Assembly (NCBI RefSeq): GCF_016808095.1
Contig: NC_068972.1
Location: 6,380,001 to 6,444,000 of the forward strand
Direction: 5' to 3'
From: Vigna angularis
Taxonomy: Eukaryota; Streptophyta; Magnoliopsida; Fabales; Fabaceae
DNA: 64,000 bases
The position numbers and the translations under genes were made by a program. The stretch's first letter is position 1. Each line of letters starts with the position of its first letter. Positions 53,272-64,000 of this stretch are shown one piece after another. Below the pieces are notes generated by a model. It saw nothing but the letters and a program-made list of their open reading frames with translations. It made no database searches and was not told the origin of the DNA.

Positions 53272-55270
53272 ATGGAGTTTTTAGGGCTATATGGAGTTCT
53301 TGTTGCCTTCTATGTCATACTTTGTCTCTTCTTGTTCTTCGTACTAACTTTTTCTTGGTGGGTTTTCCCTAACCAAAAACTTAAGATGCTTAAGAAATGT
53401 GGGTTAGAAGGGCCAACCCCAAGTTTTCCACTTGGGAACATTGAAGAGATGAAAAGAAAGAGTATCATTAAATCTTCAGTTGTTTCCTCGAATCTCCCAC
53501 ACGATATACACTCTTACGTTTTCCCTTACTTCTCTACCTGGCAGAAGTCACATGGTAGGTTTCCCATCTCATGTATATTCATGTTCATATTATTGTACAG
53601 GACATAAGTCATGATGTACATGGAGGTGTTGTTAAGTATGCAATTTTACTTTGTGTTTGTGTAGGCAAGGTGTTCTTGTATTGGTTGGGCACGGAGCCGT
53701 TTTTGTACATTGCAGAGCCAGAGTTTTTGAAGAAAATGTCAACAGTGGTGTTGGCCAAAAGATGGGGCAAGCCAAGTGTGTTTAGAAATGACAGAGACTC
53801 CATGTTTGGGAGTGGTTTGGTCATGGTTGAGGGCAACGAATGGGTTCGTCACAGGCACATTGTTGCTCCCGCATTCAATCCCATTAACTTGAAGGTATCT
53901 CTCCATTAATTACATTACATTTTATTTGATTTTGGATGTTCTTCGATCTGCATCAACCATGACAAACGTGGTGCATGTATGAAAAAAACAATTACATTGA
54001 ATCCCGTTCACATTGGAGTGGTTTTGATGATTCTACTATTCTTTTGATGTCAATAGTTACTGATCATAAGCATACGTCTGATTAGTTTTGTATTATCTTG
54101 TGTTATGTGATATCTAGGGAATGGCGAACATGATGGTTGAATCCACGAATCAAATGATAGACAGATGGTTTACGAGAATAAACTCTGGGAACCCCGAAAT
54201 CGACGTGGAAAGTGAGATTATAGCAACGGCTGGGGAGATCATAGCAAGAACAAGTTTTGGAATGAAAGATGACAATGCAAGAGATGTTTTCGACAAATTA
54301 AGAGCCTTGCAAATGACCCTTTTTAAGACCAATCGATACGTAGGTGTTCCCTTTGGGAAGTATTTCAACGTAAAGAAAACATTAGAGGCGAAGAAACTCG
54401 GGAAAGAAATCGACGAACTCTTGTTGTCGATCATAGAATCTCGGAAGAAGTCGGGGACGAAAAATGGTCAGCAAGATCTGTTAGGTCTGTTGCTGCAAGA
54501 AAATCACGAGGTGGATGGAAGGTCGGGTAAGACGTTAACATCGCGAGAAGTTGTTGACGAATGCAAGACCTTCTTCTTCGGAGGGCATGAAACCACAGCA
54601 CTAGCCATCACGTGGACCTTGCTGCTTCTAGCCATGCACCCAGATTGGCAAACCCAGTTGAGAGATGAGATACGAGAGGTGGTGGGGAACTCTGAAGAAC
54701 TTGATATTTCTATGCTCTCTGGTTTAAAGAAGGTACGTTCTTTGATGTTTTTATAAGATTTGTCCATTGATATTTGTTGTTGTATGATCCTACATACGGT
54801 CTTCGTAGATTAGTAAAGTAAAGATCTGTTTGACGAACATGCAGATGAAGTGCGTAATGAATGAAGTTCTAAGACTGTACCCTCCATCACCGAATGTGCA
54901 AAGGCAAGCAAGAGAAGACATAAAAGTTGATGATGTAACAGTGCCAAATGGAACGAACATGTGGATAGATGTGGTGGGCATGCACCATGAGGCTGAGTTA
55001 TGGGGAAAGGATGTGAATGAGTTCAGGCCAGAGAGGTTCATGGATGATGTGAATGGTGGATGCAAGCACAAGATGGGTTATTTGCCTTTTGGGTTTGGAG
55101 GGAGAATGTGTGTTGGTAGAAATTTGACCTTTATGGAGTACAAGATTGTTTTAACTCTTGTTCTCTCTAGGTTTAGTTTTAAGGTTTCCCCTGATTACAA
55201 ACATTCACCATCTATTATGCTCTCCCTGAGGCCTAGTCGTGGACTTCCACTCATAGTTGAGCCCCTTTAG
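53272..55270 (+). CDS. cytochrome P450, CYP72 clan (CYP709/714/735-like)
   Basis: Complete gene with 4 exons: 53272-53554, 53665-53894, 54118-54732, 54845-55270. The frame is 1554 bases, 517 residues. A hydrophobic N-terminal anchor (about residues 5-30) predicts an ER membrane enzyme facing the cytosol. Standard P450 motifs are intact: helix C WVRHR (154-158), I-helix oxygen-binding GGHETT (326-331), ExxR as EVLR (383-386), PERF (438-441), and the haem loop FGFGGRMCVG (458-467) with ligand Cys465. By general resemblance it belongs to the CYP72 clan, whose CYP735A members hydroxylate cytokinins and whose CYP714 members modify gibberellins. I cannot fix the subfamily or substrate by eye. 'Cytokinin hydroxylase-like' would be the usual database label but is not evidence of that activity. 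Confidence 0.93.
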
Positions 55271-58200
55271 ACAATTTAACCCAATTTTTATTGACTCTCT
55301 CCCAGTCACAGTTCTTTACTTATTCAGCCTCGTAGATATTAAGTTCAGGATTAGGGGATTGTAGATCAGCTCAATTTTACAGAGATGAGATGTGTAGACA
55401 TTCTTAGTTATCTGTCTGGGTTTGTCAATGTTGGAAAACACTGTAAGATATGTTTTCATAAATGCATATTCTTATTACCTTTAAGGTAACAAAGTATTAT
55501 TATATAAGCCTTTTGATGTAAAAAACACATTTATTTAAATGCATAATTTGTAATCTAAACAAAACTTTGTCCTTTCAAAATCCTTCGTCTCAAATCATTT
55601 CTTTAAGAAATCAATTATATTTGTGAGCTCATTAAGAATTTGATTGATGTTTATGTCATTTATATAAGTAGAAATTATATGACAAATTCATTTTTTTATC
55701 TTTTCATGTAAAAACAAAATTAACTTATGAAAATAGTTGTAATAAAAAAATATCCACCGTAAACAAAATTTGATTATTTTATTATATCACCTTTTAACAT
55801 AACATCTTGTTATAATTAATAAAAAAGAACGTATTGCATTAAAGCCATATAATAGAAAGTGAAAAAATTATATATTTTTAGTATGCTAAATAATACGATA
55901 GGACATTATACCAGTCTTATTATATATATTAAGGTTTAAATACTTTTACAATCACGAATAGTCGTACGGATACTATAACCAAAGAGTTCATGGTGTACGT
56001 CGCGACACACGTGGAGATACGCGTGGAAATGGAAATTGCAAAGCCCTTCCAAATTTACTAAATTTAGAAAATATTTTGAACTTTACTTTTTTTAAATAAT
56101 TCAAACTCAATTAATATAGATTTTATACGTATGCAGCATATATTAAACCAAAATAAATGAAAACATATATTTTGGTTATAATTTATTAAAAATACTCTAA
56201 ATATAGAATTCACGCATACCTTATATGTAATATATAAAAATTCCTAAAACATTTACATTTTTACTGGTCATCAGTTTTGACCATTGAATTATTTATTAAT
56301 CATAAATACGATTTGTCCATTGTTGAGAAAGTTTTCACATTTTCCCTTCTCAAAGGCAATATTTTGGAGTCTGGTCAACAATATTGACCACGGAATTACT
56401 CAATTAATATATGTGTGATTAATGGCTAACTTGCATATTCTTTGGGGAACGAGACACTTGTTTGTTAACATCAATAATAATTCCTCGTATCATATTAAAT
56501 TTCACTTTAATTCAACTTGTTCAATAAATATATAAGACTGCTTCCCAAACTTAAGATATATAATAAGACTTAGCAACCTTTATTTAAAAAAGAAAAAAAT
56601 GTAATAGTGTGAAATATTCATATACAAAGTCTTCAAAATACTAAAATTTTACATTTTTATTTAGAAAGACATTAAAATAAATGCTTGCATACACATAATT
56701 ACATTGATGAAGGAGCACCTTATACAAAAGAAGGTTTATGAAAGATGAAAATATTTAAATGATTTTACTAAATGTAATCATTAAAAAGACTTATATTGGA
56801 GGTCAAAGTCAAAATTAAAATTTGGAGCCAAAAATATTGTCCCTTCAAATAGCATATTGGCCAACCATCAAATGGTGGGTTATTAATATCATTATTTATA
56901 ATTAAAATAATTGTTTGAATATGATAATTTAAGTTTATGATTTTTTGGTCTGCTCAAAGTTGATTATGGAATTTTAATGATGACAAACACGACTTATTCT
57001 ATTCAGAGTTCGTAAAATAAAGATCCATTGGATAAAGTTGGAGCACTTGTGTTGGTAATGAAAGCTTTTTGTTTATTTAAAGGGTTTATTGCGTAATAAA
57101 TAATTATGTCATTAAACATGATCAACGTGATCGATTACAAATTAACAAATATACATGAGAGTTTTAGACCATGCTTCATTATTAGTTTCAATTTTTATTT
57201 TTTATTAACAAAATTTCGCGTATTGTTCATTTTATTTTGAAAAAATTACACAGAAATGCCAACATATTGCTTTAGTTTTTTTATATGAATATCTCCAAAA
57301 ATAAAATAAAAAACAGTAATATTTTATTTAAATAATATTAATAATTAAAAAAATATATTAAATATAATTTCAATTCCTGAATCTTTATTGGTTAATATTT
57401 TAAATTTTAATATATTTGTGTTTTCAACCTTTAAAAATGAATGAAAATGTATTATTTTTTATTTAATTATATTAAATGTTTTAACATTTTAAATTTATTT
57501 GTGATTGACATTAAATAAGTTTTAAAAAAATTAATGTTATTAAATTAAAAAATATTATTAATTTATTTTTAAAGTTTAGGATGAGAATGTATTAAATATA
57601 AGGTAAAAACGAAATTTAATTTTATCTCCAAACTTAAATAATAAAATTATATTTAATAAAAAAAAGAGTTAATTGCCCTTCTTATTTTAAAACAGGCTTC
57701 TTAGAGATTTAATATAGTATTTTATTTTCAAAGCAATAAAATAAAGTAATTATTAAGTGAGTCGTTTTATAAATAATTGTATACTTTTTAATTTAGGTTC
57801 TCGTTACAAGAAAAAGAGAGAGATTGAGGGAGGGTGTAACGTTTGAACAGGGAAACTATCGATGTAGAATAATTTGATTTTATAAATTAAATTAATTCTG
57901 TTCAATTTATACGTCGATTTTAAATTGAATCAAATTAATATTAGTTATTTATTAAGTATTTGCTTTTATGGTCTAACTTTTGATAATATATACTAGAATT
58001 TTAATTTGTGTATGATATAAATAAATATTTATTTTTAAATAATTATGAATATTATTCTTAATAATAAATATTTTTAAATTTTATAAAATTCAGTATAGTT
58101 AAATTTATTATAAAGAAATATTCTAATTATATAAATTATATTTATATTGTTGTTAAATATCACGTTATGAAACTATTTTTCAGGTTTAAATAACTTTATG

Positions 58201-58860
58201 CTACTTCAGAATTTTAATATGATTCCAATAAAAAAAGTTATGATTCTTTAAAAAAAAAATTAGTTTTATTTATTCCGTTTATTAACATCTCTTAAATAAT
58301 AATTAGTTTAAATGTTTACTTCGTTCATGAATTTTTATTTAGTAAGTAATATGTAGACATTAAATCTTAAAATTGTTTGTTGAAATTGTATAAACGAAGT
58401 GCTATCCATTAAAATAACACCAACTAATGTCGTAAATAAAACATTTTTTTCCTCTTTCTCTTCTACTTTTCCTGTGACACCCAGTTTTACCATTTATTGG
58501 CATTTTTGTGTCGTATAAATAGGATGGCGTTGTAATTTTTAAAGGAAAAAAAGTATTCAATACGAGGAAAACAATGTTGTTTTTTTAGAGTATCTTTCAA
58601 TCTTCCTTATTGAAGAATCTGATTTGTAGAGGATGTTTTTTTTTTCTCAAATAACTTTTTTATGTTTAACCCTCAAAAAGGGAATGTTAAAAAGAATAAG
58701 AGATAGAAATCTTAACAGAAGACACATATTTAATCAATTTCCTTCAAATGAACTAACTTTTAAAAATAATATAATTTGTATCACATTGATTAACTCAGAT
58801 ATTGACATGGTTAATTCGTAAAGATGTAAATAATAGATAATAACCAAAATAGAAATAGTT

Positions 58861-58949
<89 letters not shown>

Positions 58950-59120
58950 AAACAACAATAAAATCTTTTTATAGAGGGTCAAAATTAAAATGTAAAAATT
59001 CATTAGAAATAAAAAAACAAAAGAATATGTGGCAATCCTACTTAACATTCAACACGATCATCTTATCATATCCATGAATCTAAATAGAAATAAAATTTTT
59101 ATTAAGAACAAAAAGGTGTC
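55271..59120. other. AT-rich intergenic DNA, no gene seen
   Basis: After the P450 3' UTR the sequence is AT-rich with no recognisable exon or RNA gene. A long (AT)n run is at 58866-58946. Confidence 0.5.
58866..58946. repeat. (AT)n microsatellite
   Basis: About 80 uninterrupted bases of AT dinucleotides. Confidence 0.95.
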
Positions 59121-59123
59121 TTG

Positions 59124-60904
59124 TGTAACATCCCAATATCTCACGCTGGATAATTCATAATTTATATATTGTAACATTACATTTACGGTAATATCCCGTA
59201 ATCTCACACTTATAAATTCATAGTTAATATATATCTACACATGTTTTAAACTCAGATTTCAACTATAAACTCATAAATATAATTCGAATTCTTCTAACTT
59301 ATTCTTCTGTCTCTCTCTTCATTGGCATTGGATCAGACGACAATCCTTCATCTGCTCCCATATAACGAATTATACGATCATCGCACATACCCAAACACAA
59401 AACAACCACAAACAAGTAGGGTGAGTTAACATGCAACAAATCATTTAAAACATGTATAATTACCTTGATATAAACATCATATAATAATTATGTTCGACAC
59501 CCTCATACCACAATTCCTATTAGACACTCGTCTCACAATACCCAATAGATGCCACAATACCCAATAGACACTCATCCGGATGATACGTTGATGAGCGGTC
59601 ACGGGAGGTTATGCACTTGGAATGACTTCTACTTCTTCTTACAAATACACTTCCAAAATACTTCATACCATTCACAAGGTTAGTCCCCTCACTATGTCCA
59701 AAACCGGCACATAGACCAGGACCTCCTGCTCCTCTCACCACATAATTCATCCCTTTCTACTTGAGACTAGATGATTATTAGAGTATCAGGATAACCTCCA
59801 ACTACGGGACCCTCGACATCAACATATACACAAATACCATAATATTACTGAATCTCTCCACGAGACTCATGCCATACTCATATTCCTCAACTCACATTAT
59901 ACCCCTACAAAATCTCCCCATAATACTCATAACATGTTCAGATGCATAAATTCAAATGCAATATAATAAAATACAATCATCACATAATCACACAAACTCA
60001 ATATATTGCATAATAATTTAACAGTACTCAATCTGTTCAATAGGATTTAAGTTAAAAACTTGTCGAGTAGACTTCCAGGAAAGAGAGGTGCGTCACAATG
60101 GACAACTTAAGTACCAAGTCTTTCCTTAGCCAAAGTGTTCCTCAACTAGTTTTTAACAAATTTCTTATTTACAGATTCAAAACAACAGCATATAATATTT
60201 ATACCGAATTTCAACATAGATAAACATACAGTAAACATTAACAATATTCACACAGAATTTCAATATATGAATAGTAATAAAATAATACTAAATCATAATA
60301 TAAAAGCATAGAACTATTAAATCATAAAAAAAAAACATAGAAAGGTTAGCTCCCCTACCTCTATTCCAGGCGTCTCTTGCTCTGAATTTATTTCTCCGAA
60401 ACCTTTTAGAACCTCTACCCTTCTTGCAACTAAAAATTTCTCTCTAACTTTCTCTCACTTGATTTCTCTTCTCTTGGTGCAGAATACCCTTCCCTCCCAT
60501 GGCTATTTATAGTAAAAAAAAATTTACTATTCATTAATATTTTAATATTATTTATTATTTTAATATTATTTAAAAATAATATTTCAATCATTTTCTCACC
60601 AAATCTGATCCTAATTTCTACCTACTACTTTCTTCCATGCTAAGAAATCTTAATGCTGAAAATTTATTTTTACTATTTACTTTTTACTATTTACTATTTA
60701 CTTTTTACTATTCAATTTAAAAAAATTTACTAAATAAGTTACCAAAAATTTGAACCTTTCCTTCTAAAATTACTATAATTTTATATCCAAAATTTACAAT
60801 TTTCTATCCATTAAAATTATTATTAATAATAAAATACTAAAATTTACTACTATATATATATATATATGTATATATCTTTTTTTTTTTTTTTCATGAATCT
60901 TACA
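59124..60904 (-). mobile_element. 3' LTR of a Ty3/gypsy retrotransposon
   Basis: Bounded by TGTAACATCC at the left and TCTTACA at the right; on the minus strand it therefore starts TGTAAGA and ends GATGTTACA, about 1.78 kb. Next to its start on the minus strand is a purine-rich tract (GTTGTTGGGGAGAA) and just before that TTTTCGGGGACGAAAATTTT, both usual for gypsy elements between coding region and 3' LTR. It adjoins the stop codon of the integrase frame. The 5' LTR must lie beyond the window. The upstream target duplication half would be TCTTG (59119-59123). Confidence 0.85.
60503..60511 (-). promoter_or_regulatory. TATA box in the gypsy LTR
   Basis: On the minus strand TATAAATAG, a near-perfect plant TATA box, lies about 395 bases into the LTR. 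It probably marks the U3/R boundary. Confidence 0.5.
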
Positions 60905-62828
60905 TTCTCCCCAACAACAAAAATTTTCGTCCCCGAAAATTCTATACTTCAAGAAAATAGTTGAGGATATAATTGCTTCATCTCTTCTTCTAGTTCCCAT
61001 GTAGAGTCACCTGTCCTCTTATCCCAAACTACCCTGACTAAATTAATAGTTTTTCCTCTAAGTTCCTTTGTTTTAGTATCTTCTATACAAACAGGTTGTA
61101 CTTCTACTGAGAGGTCCTCTCGGATTTGAATCTCCTCTATTTCTATAATGTGAGAAGGGTCAGGTACATACTTTCTTAGTTGGGAGACATGAAAAACTGA
61201 ATGAAGATTGGCCAATTGAGGGGGTAGCGCAATCTCGTAAGCGACTAGCCCAATTCGTCTCAAAATTTGGTATGGACCAATGAACTTAGGAGAAAGTTTC
61301 CTGGAGCGAAGTGCTCTTCCAACACCCGTGGTTGAAGTTACTCGCAGAAAAACATGGTCCCCAGCCGCAAACTCTAATGGTCTCCTCCTTTGATCTGCAT
61401 ACGATTTATGTCTACTCTGAGAAGCCTTCATTCTTTCCCGTATCAATTTTACTTTGTTGGTGGTTTGTTGTAGTAGCTCAGGTCCTATTAAAACTGATTC
61501 ACCATCTTGATACCAGCATAACGGAGTTTGACATCGTCTGCCATACAGAGCCTCATAAGGTGCCATACCTATACTTGCTTGGAAACTGTTGTTATAGGTA
61601 AATTCCACAAGAGGAAGTATTTCATCCCAACTACCAAGATGATCTAATACACAAGTTCTCAACAGATCTTCTAATGACTGGATAGTCCTTTCAGATTGTC
61701 CATCAGTTTGGGGATGATATGCGGAACTCATTCGTAATTTACTGCCCATAGCTTCCTGTAAGGTTTGCCAGAATCTAGAAGTAAATCTTGGGTCTCTGTC
61801 TGACACAATGCTAGAAGGTATACCGTGCAATCTCACTATTTCCTTTATGTACAATTGTGCCAGCTTAGTCATTGACATTCTCAGATTTATTGCCAAGAAG
61901 TGAGCACTTTTTGTCAATCGATCAATGATGACCCAGATGGCATCATTACCCTTTATTGTTCGTGGTAAATGGGTAACAAAATCCATAGCAATGCTATCCC
62001 ATTTCCACTCTGGTATGTCTAATTGTTGTAGCATTCCTCCAGGCCTTTGGTGTTCCACTTTTGCCTTTTGGCAAGTCAAACAAGCTGCTACAAACTGTGC
62101 TACTTCCTTCTTCATTCCTGGCCACCAAAAGGACTCCTTAAGATCTTGATACATTTTAGTCATGCCGGGATGTATGCTAAAACGACTCTTGTGTCCTTCT
62201 TCAAGGATTAATCTTTTTATTTCTGCATTGTCTGGTACACATATTCTACTTCTAAATTTTAATACTCCATCAGGTCCTAACCTAAACTCTTTAATTGATT
62301 CTGTTTTGATCATTTCTGCTATCTCTTTCAGGTTAGGATCCACCAATTGTTTCTCTTTGATTAAAGTTAGAAAGTCGCTAGATATAGTCAAATTACTACA
62401 TCTAATGAAATCTACTTCATATTCCATATGTAGCTTCAGATCTCTGAATTTCTCCACCAATTCCAATTCTTTGATCATCATATGAGAAACATGTACCATC
62501 TTCCTACTCAAAGCATCAGCTACTACATTCGCCTTTCCGGGATGGTACAAAAGTTCGAAGTCATAATCCTTTAAAAACTCCATCCACCGCCTTTGCCTCA
62601 TATTTAGCTCTTTTTGGTCAAATAGGTACTTCAAACTTTTGTGATCGCTAAATACTTGAAATTGGACACCATAAAGATAGTGTCGCCAAATCTTCAGAGA
62701 AAATACCACTGCTGCCAATTCTAGATCATGAGTAGGATAATTCTTCTCATGAACCTTTAATTGTCTTGAAGCATAAGCCACCACCTTCCTTTCTTGCATA
62801 AGCACACATCCTAACCCCTGGTGTGAAG

Positions 62829-63248
62829 TGTAACGCCCCAGCAACTCATAGGGACCATCGACTGCCCCCACAGATCACCACTAGGCTTTCCAGTATGCTT
62901 TGTCCTCACTCGCACACTTTCTGGGAAAACTTCCCAGAAGGTCACCCATCCCAGAATTACTCCAAGCTAAGCACGCTTAACTATGGAGTTCTTATGAGTC
63001 AGGCTACCGAAAAGCAAATGCATTTTGGTGATATGAGTAGTCAAATCAATTCCTTTAAGCTATCCTTCAACTGTATAGTCCCATACCTACACAGTCTCCA
63101 GATCCCTCTCATTCCGGTGTATGTTCGATTCGTCCATGTACCCCTTCCACACGAAGCTGCCAGGAGCCGCTCCTTGTCTGTGCCCCCTGCACCATGCTTC
63201 TTGCACCGGCGTCACTCCCCGCCCTCGTCTCCGTGCCCGGGTGTCACA
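62829..63248 (-). repeat. Cassandra 3' LTR (minus orientation)
   Basis: 420 bases. As the element reads on the minus strand, this copy is downstream, so it is the 3' LTR. Confidence 0.93.
62910..63040 (-). other. 5S rRNA-like sequence in the Cassandra 3' LTR
   Basis: On the minus strand the Pol III internal control words of plant 5S rRNA are recognisable in order: AGAACTCC, AGTTAAGCGTGCTT (box A), GGAGTAAT (intermediate element) and GGATGGGTGACC (box C), then CTGGGAAGT. The 5' third is more diverged. Whether it is transcribed by Pol III is unknown. Confidence 0.85.
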
Positions 63249-63305
63249 TGTCCACCAGCTTTTGCTCTGGTTCGTCCTCGAACCACACCGTAGTAGGAGA
63301 GGCTA

Positions 63306-63318
63306 GGCTCTGATACCA
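63306..63318 (-). other. primer-binding site (initiator tRNA-Met)
   Basis: On the minus strand TGGTATCAGAGCC begins two bases after the 5' LTR and is complementary to the 3' end of plant initiator tRNA-Met. Confidence 0.9.
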
Positions 63319-63320
63319 TC

Positions 63321-63740
63321 TGTAACGCCTCAGCAACTCATAGGGACCATCGACTGCCCCCACAGATCACCACCAGGCTTTCCAGTATGCTTTGTCCTCA
63401 CTCGCACACTTTCTGGGAAAACTTCCCAGAAGGTCACCCATCCCAGAATTACTCCAAGCTAAGCACGCTTAACTATGGAGTTCTTATGAGTCAGGCTACC
63501 GAAAAGCAAATGCATTTTGGTGATATGAGTAGTCAAATCAATTCCTTTAAGCTATCCTTCAACTGTATAGTCCCATACCTACACAGTCTCCAGATCCTTC
63601 TCATTCCGGTGTATGTTCGATTCGTCCATGTACCCCTTCCACACGAAGCTGCCAGGAGCCGCTCCTTGTCTGTGCCCCCTGCACCATGCTTCTTGCACCG
63701 GCGTCACTCCCCGCCCTCGTCTCCGTGCCCGGGTGTCACA
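63321..63740 (-). repeat. Cassandra 5' LTR (minus orientation)
   Basis: 420 bases, near-identical to the other LTR and directly upstream, on the minus strand, of the primer-binding site. Confidence 0.93.
63402..63532 (-). other. 5S rRNA-like sequence in the Cassandra 5' LTR
   Basis: Same 5S-like block as in the other LTR, displaced by 492 bases, with identical control words. Confidence 0.85.
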
Positions 63741-64000
63741 TGAAGCATCACAATAAATCTCAAAAGACTTACTTGGATTTGGGATAATCAATATTGGTGC
63801 ACTTGTCAACCTATGCTTTAATTCCAGGAAGCTTTTCTCACACTTATCCGTCCAAACAAACGGTTGATCTTTGCGAGTTAGCTGTGTTAAAGGCGCTACT
63901 ATTTTAGAAAAACCTTCTATAAATTTTCTATAGTATCCAGCTAAACCCACAAAGCTTCGTATTTCCGTCGTAGTCTTTGGTTTCTCCCACCGTAGCACTG

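Larger units (their letters stand above)
62829..63740 (-). mobile_element. Cassandra-type TRIM with 5S-bearing LTRs, nested in gypsy pol
   Basis: Two 420-bp direct repeats, 62829-63248 and 63321-63740, differ at only three positions by eye, all C/T. They enclose a 72-base internal part, and the whole 912-bp unit is flanked by TGAAG on both sides (62824-62828 and 63741-63745). On the minus strand the LTR reads TGTGACACCC...GGCGTTACA. Two bases after the 5' LTR is TGGTATCAGAGCC (63306-63318), a primer site for initiator tRNA-Met. Before the 3' LTR is the purine-rich AAAAGCTGGTGGACA. There is no open frame. These features, with 5S-like sequence in each LTR, define the Cassandra class of TRIM elements, which need proteins from other elements to move. 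Confidence 0.95.
60949..64000 (-). pseudogene. Ty3/gypsy pol (RT end, RNase H, integrase), broken by insertion
   Basis: Minus-strand polyprotein running in from beyond the window. 63741-64000 codes the end of reverse transcriptase (FVGLAGYYRKFI, then a KRLTSAPIL-like stretch and EIYCDAS). 62828 down to 60949 codes the rest of RNase H ([17 protein letters not shown]), then integrase. In integrase the zinc-binding H-H-C-C is present ([19 protein letters not shown]), as is the D,D-35-E core ([23 protein letters not shown]). The C-terminal part ends [18 protein letters not shown], typical of chromodomain-bearing gypsy elements (chromovirus, Tekay/Del type). A 912-bp Cassandra-type element lies inside RNase H and breaks the frame, so this copy cannot make a full polyprotein. 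Apart from that insertion I saw no stop or frameshift, so the element was young when it was hit. Confidence 0.9.

Noticed and set aside
62910..63040. Functional 5S rRNA genes
   Set aside because: The 5' third is diverged and both copies sit inside TRIM LTRs, so they are 5S-derived parts of the element.
62823..63743. Plus-strand frames of 156 and 118 codons that repeat each other
   Set aside because: They are antisense translations of the two Cassandra LTRs.
1..64000. CRISPR arrays, operons, bacterial defence systems
   Set aside because: The window is plant nuclear DNA; repeats are microsatellites, LTRs and MITEs, with no regular repeat-spacer pattern.
1..64000. tRNA genes
   Set aside because: I looked for the B-box GGTTCGAATCC-type word with a matching A-box on both strands and saw none; the only tRNA-related sequence is the Cassandra primer site.

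Overview
The window reads as nuclear DNA of a dicot plant. Five multi-exon genes with plant GT-AG introns sit in very AT-rich intergenic DNA full of (AT)n microsatellites, LTR retrotransposons and small DNA transposons. A legume of the Vigna/Phaseolus kind is my best guess from the general look of the genes and LTRs; nothing here proves the genus.

Layout. (1) 1-1.6 kb is AT-rich DNA ending in a telo-box promoter. (2) 1.66-7.79 kb (+) is a complete 13-exon Pescadillo (PES) gene for 60S ribosome biogenesis. (3) 10.6-13.3 kb (-) is a complete 4-exon oxalyl-CoA synthetase (AAE3-type) gene. (4) 14.9-15.4 kb and 20.1-20.7 kb are hAT-like non-autonomous elements; between them at 17.5-18.3 kb (-) lies a 3-exon PAR1-family secreted protein gene. 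(5) 21-39 kb has no protein gene I can support. It holds two LTR copies (27.2-28.8 and 29.1-32.0 kb), the second carrying a dense array of a CGAACG motif. It also holds a MIR393 microRNA hairpin (34.44-34.57 kb, -) and a foldback element (37.5-38.5 kb). (6) 39.6-46.8 kb (+) is a complete 14-exon RNA polymerase III subunit RPC3 gene with one GC-AG intron. (7) 47.5-49.8 kb is a solo LTR with a perfect 5-bp target duplication. (8) 53.3-55.3 kb (+) is a 4-exon cytochrome P450 of the CYP72 clan. (9) 59.1 kb to the window end (-) is the 3' part of a Ty3/gypsy element (LTR, integrase, RNase H, part of RT). Its coding region is split by a very young Cassandra-type TRIM whose LTRs carry 5S rRNA-like sequence.

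The genes look like an ordinary assortment of plant genes, not a co-working cluster: ribosome assembly (PES), Pol III transcription (RPC3), oxalate breakdown (AAE3), auxin-receptor control (miR393), a PAR1 protein and a P450. The most unusual material is in the repeats: nested and solo LTRs, the 5S-bearing TRIM, the CGAACG array and the foldback element. All exon boundaries were read by eye and checked for phase; the five coding sequences give uninterrupted proteins of 597, 515, 184, 517 and 517 residues.
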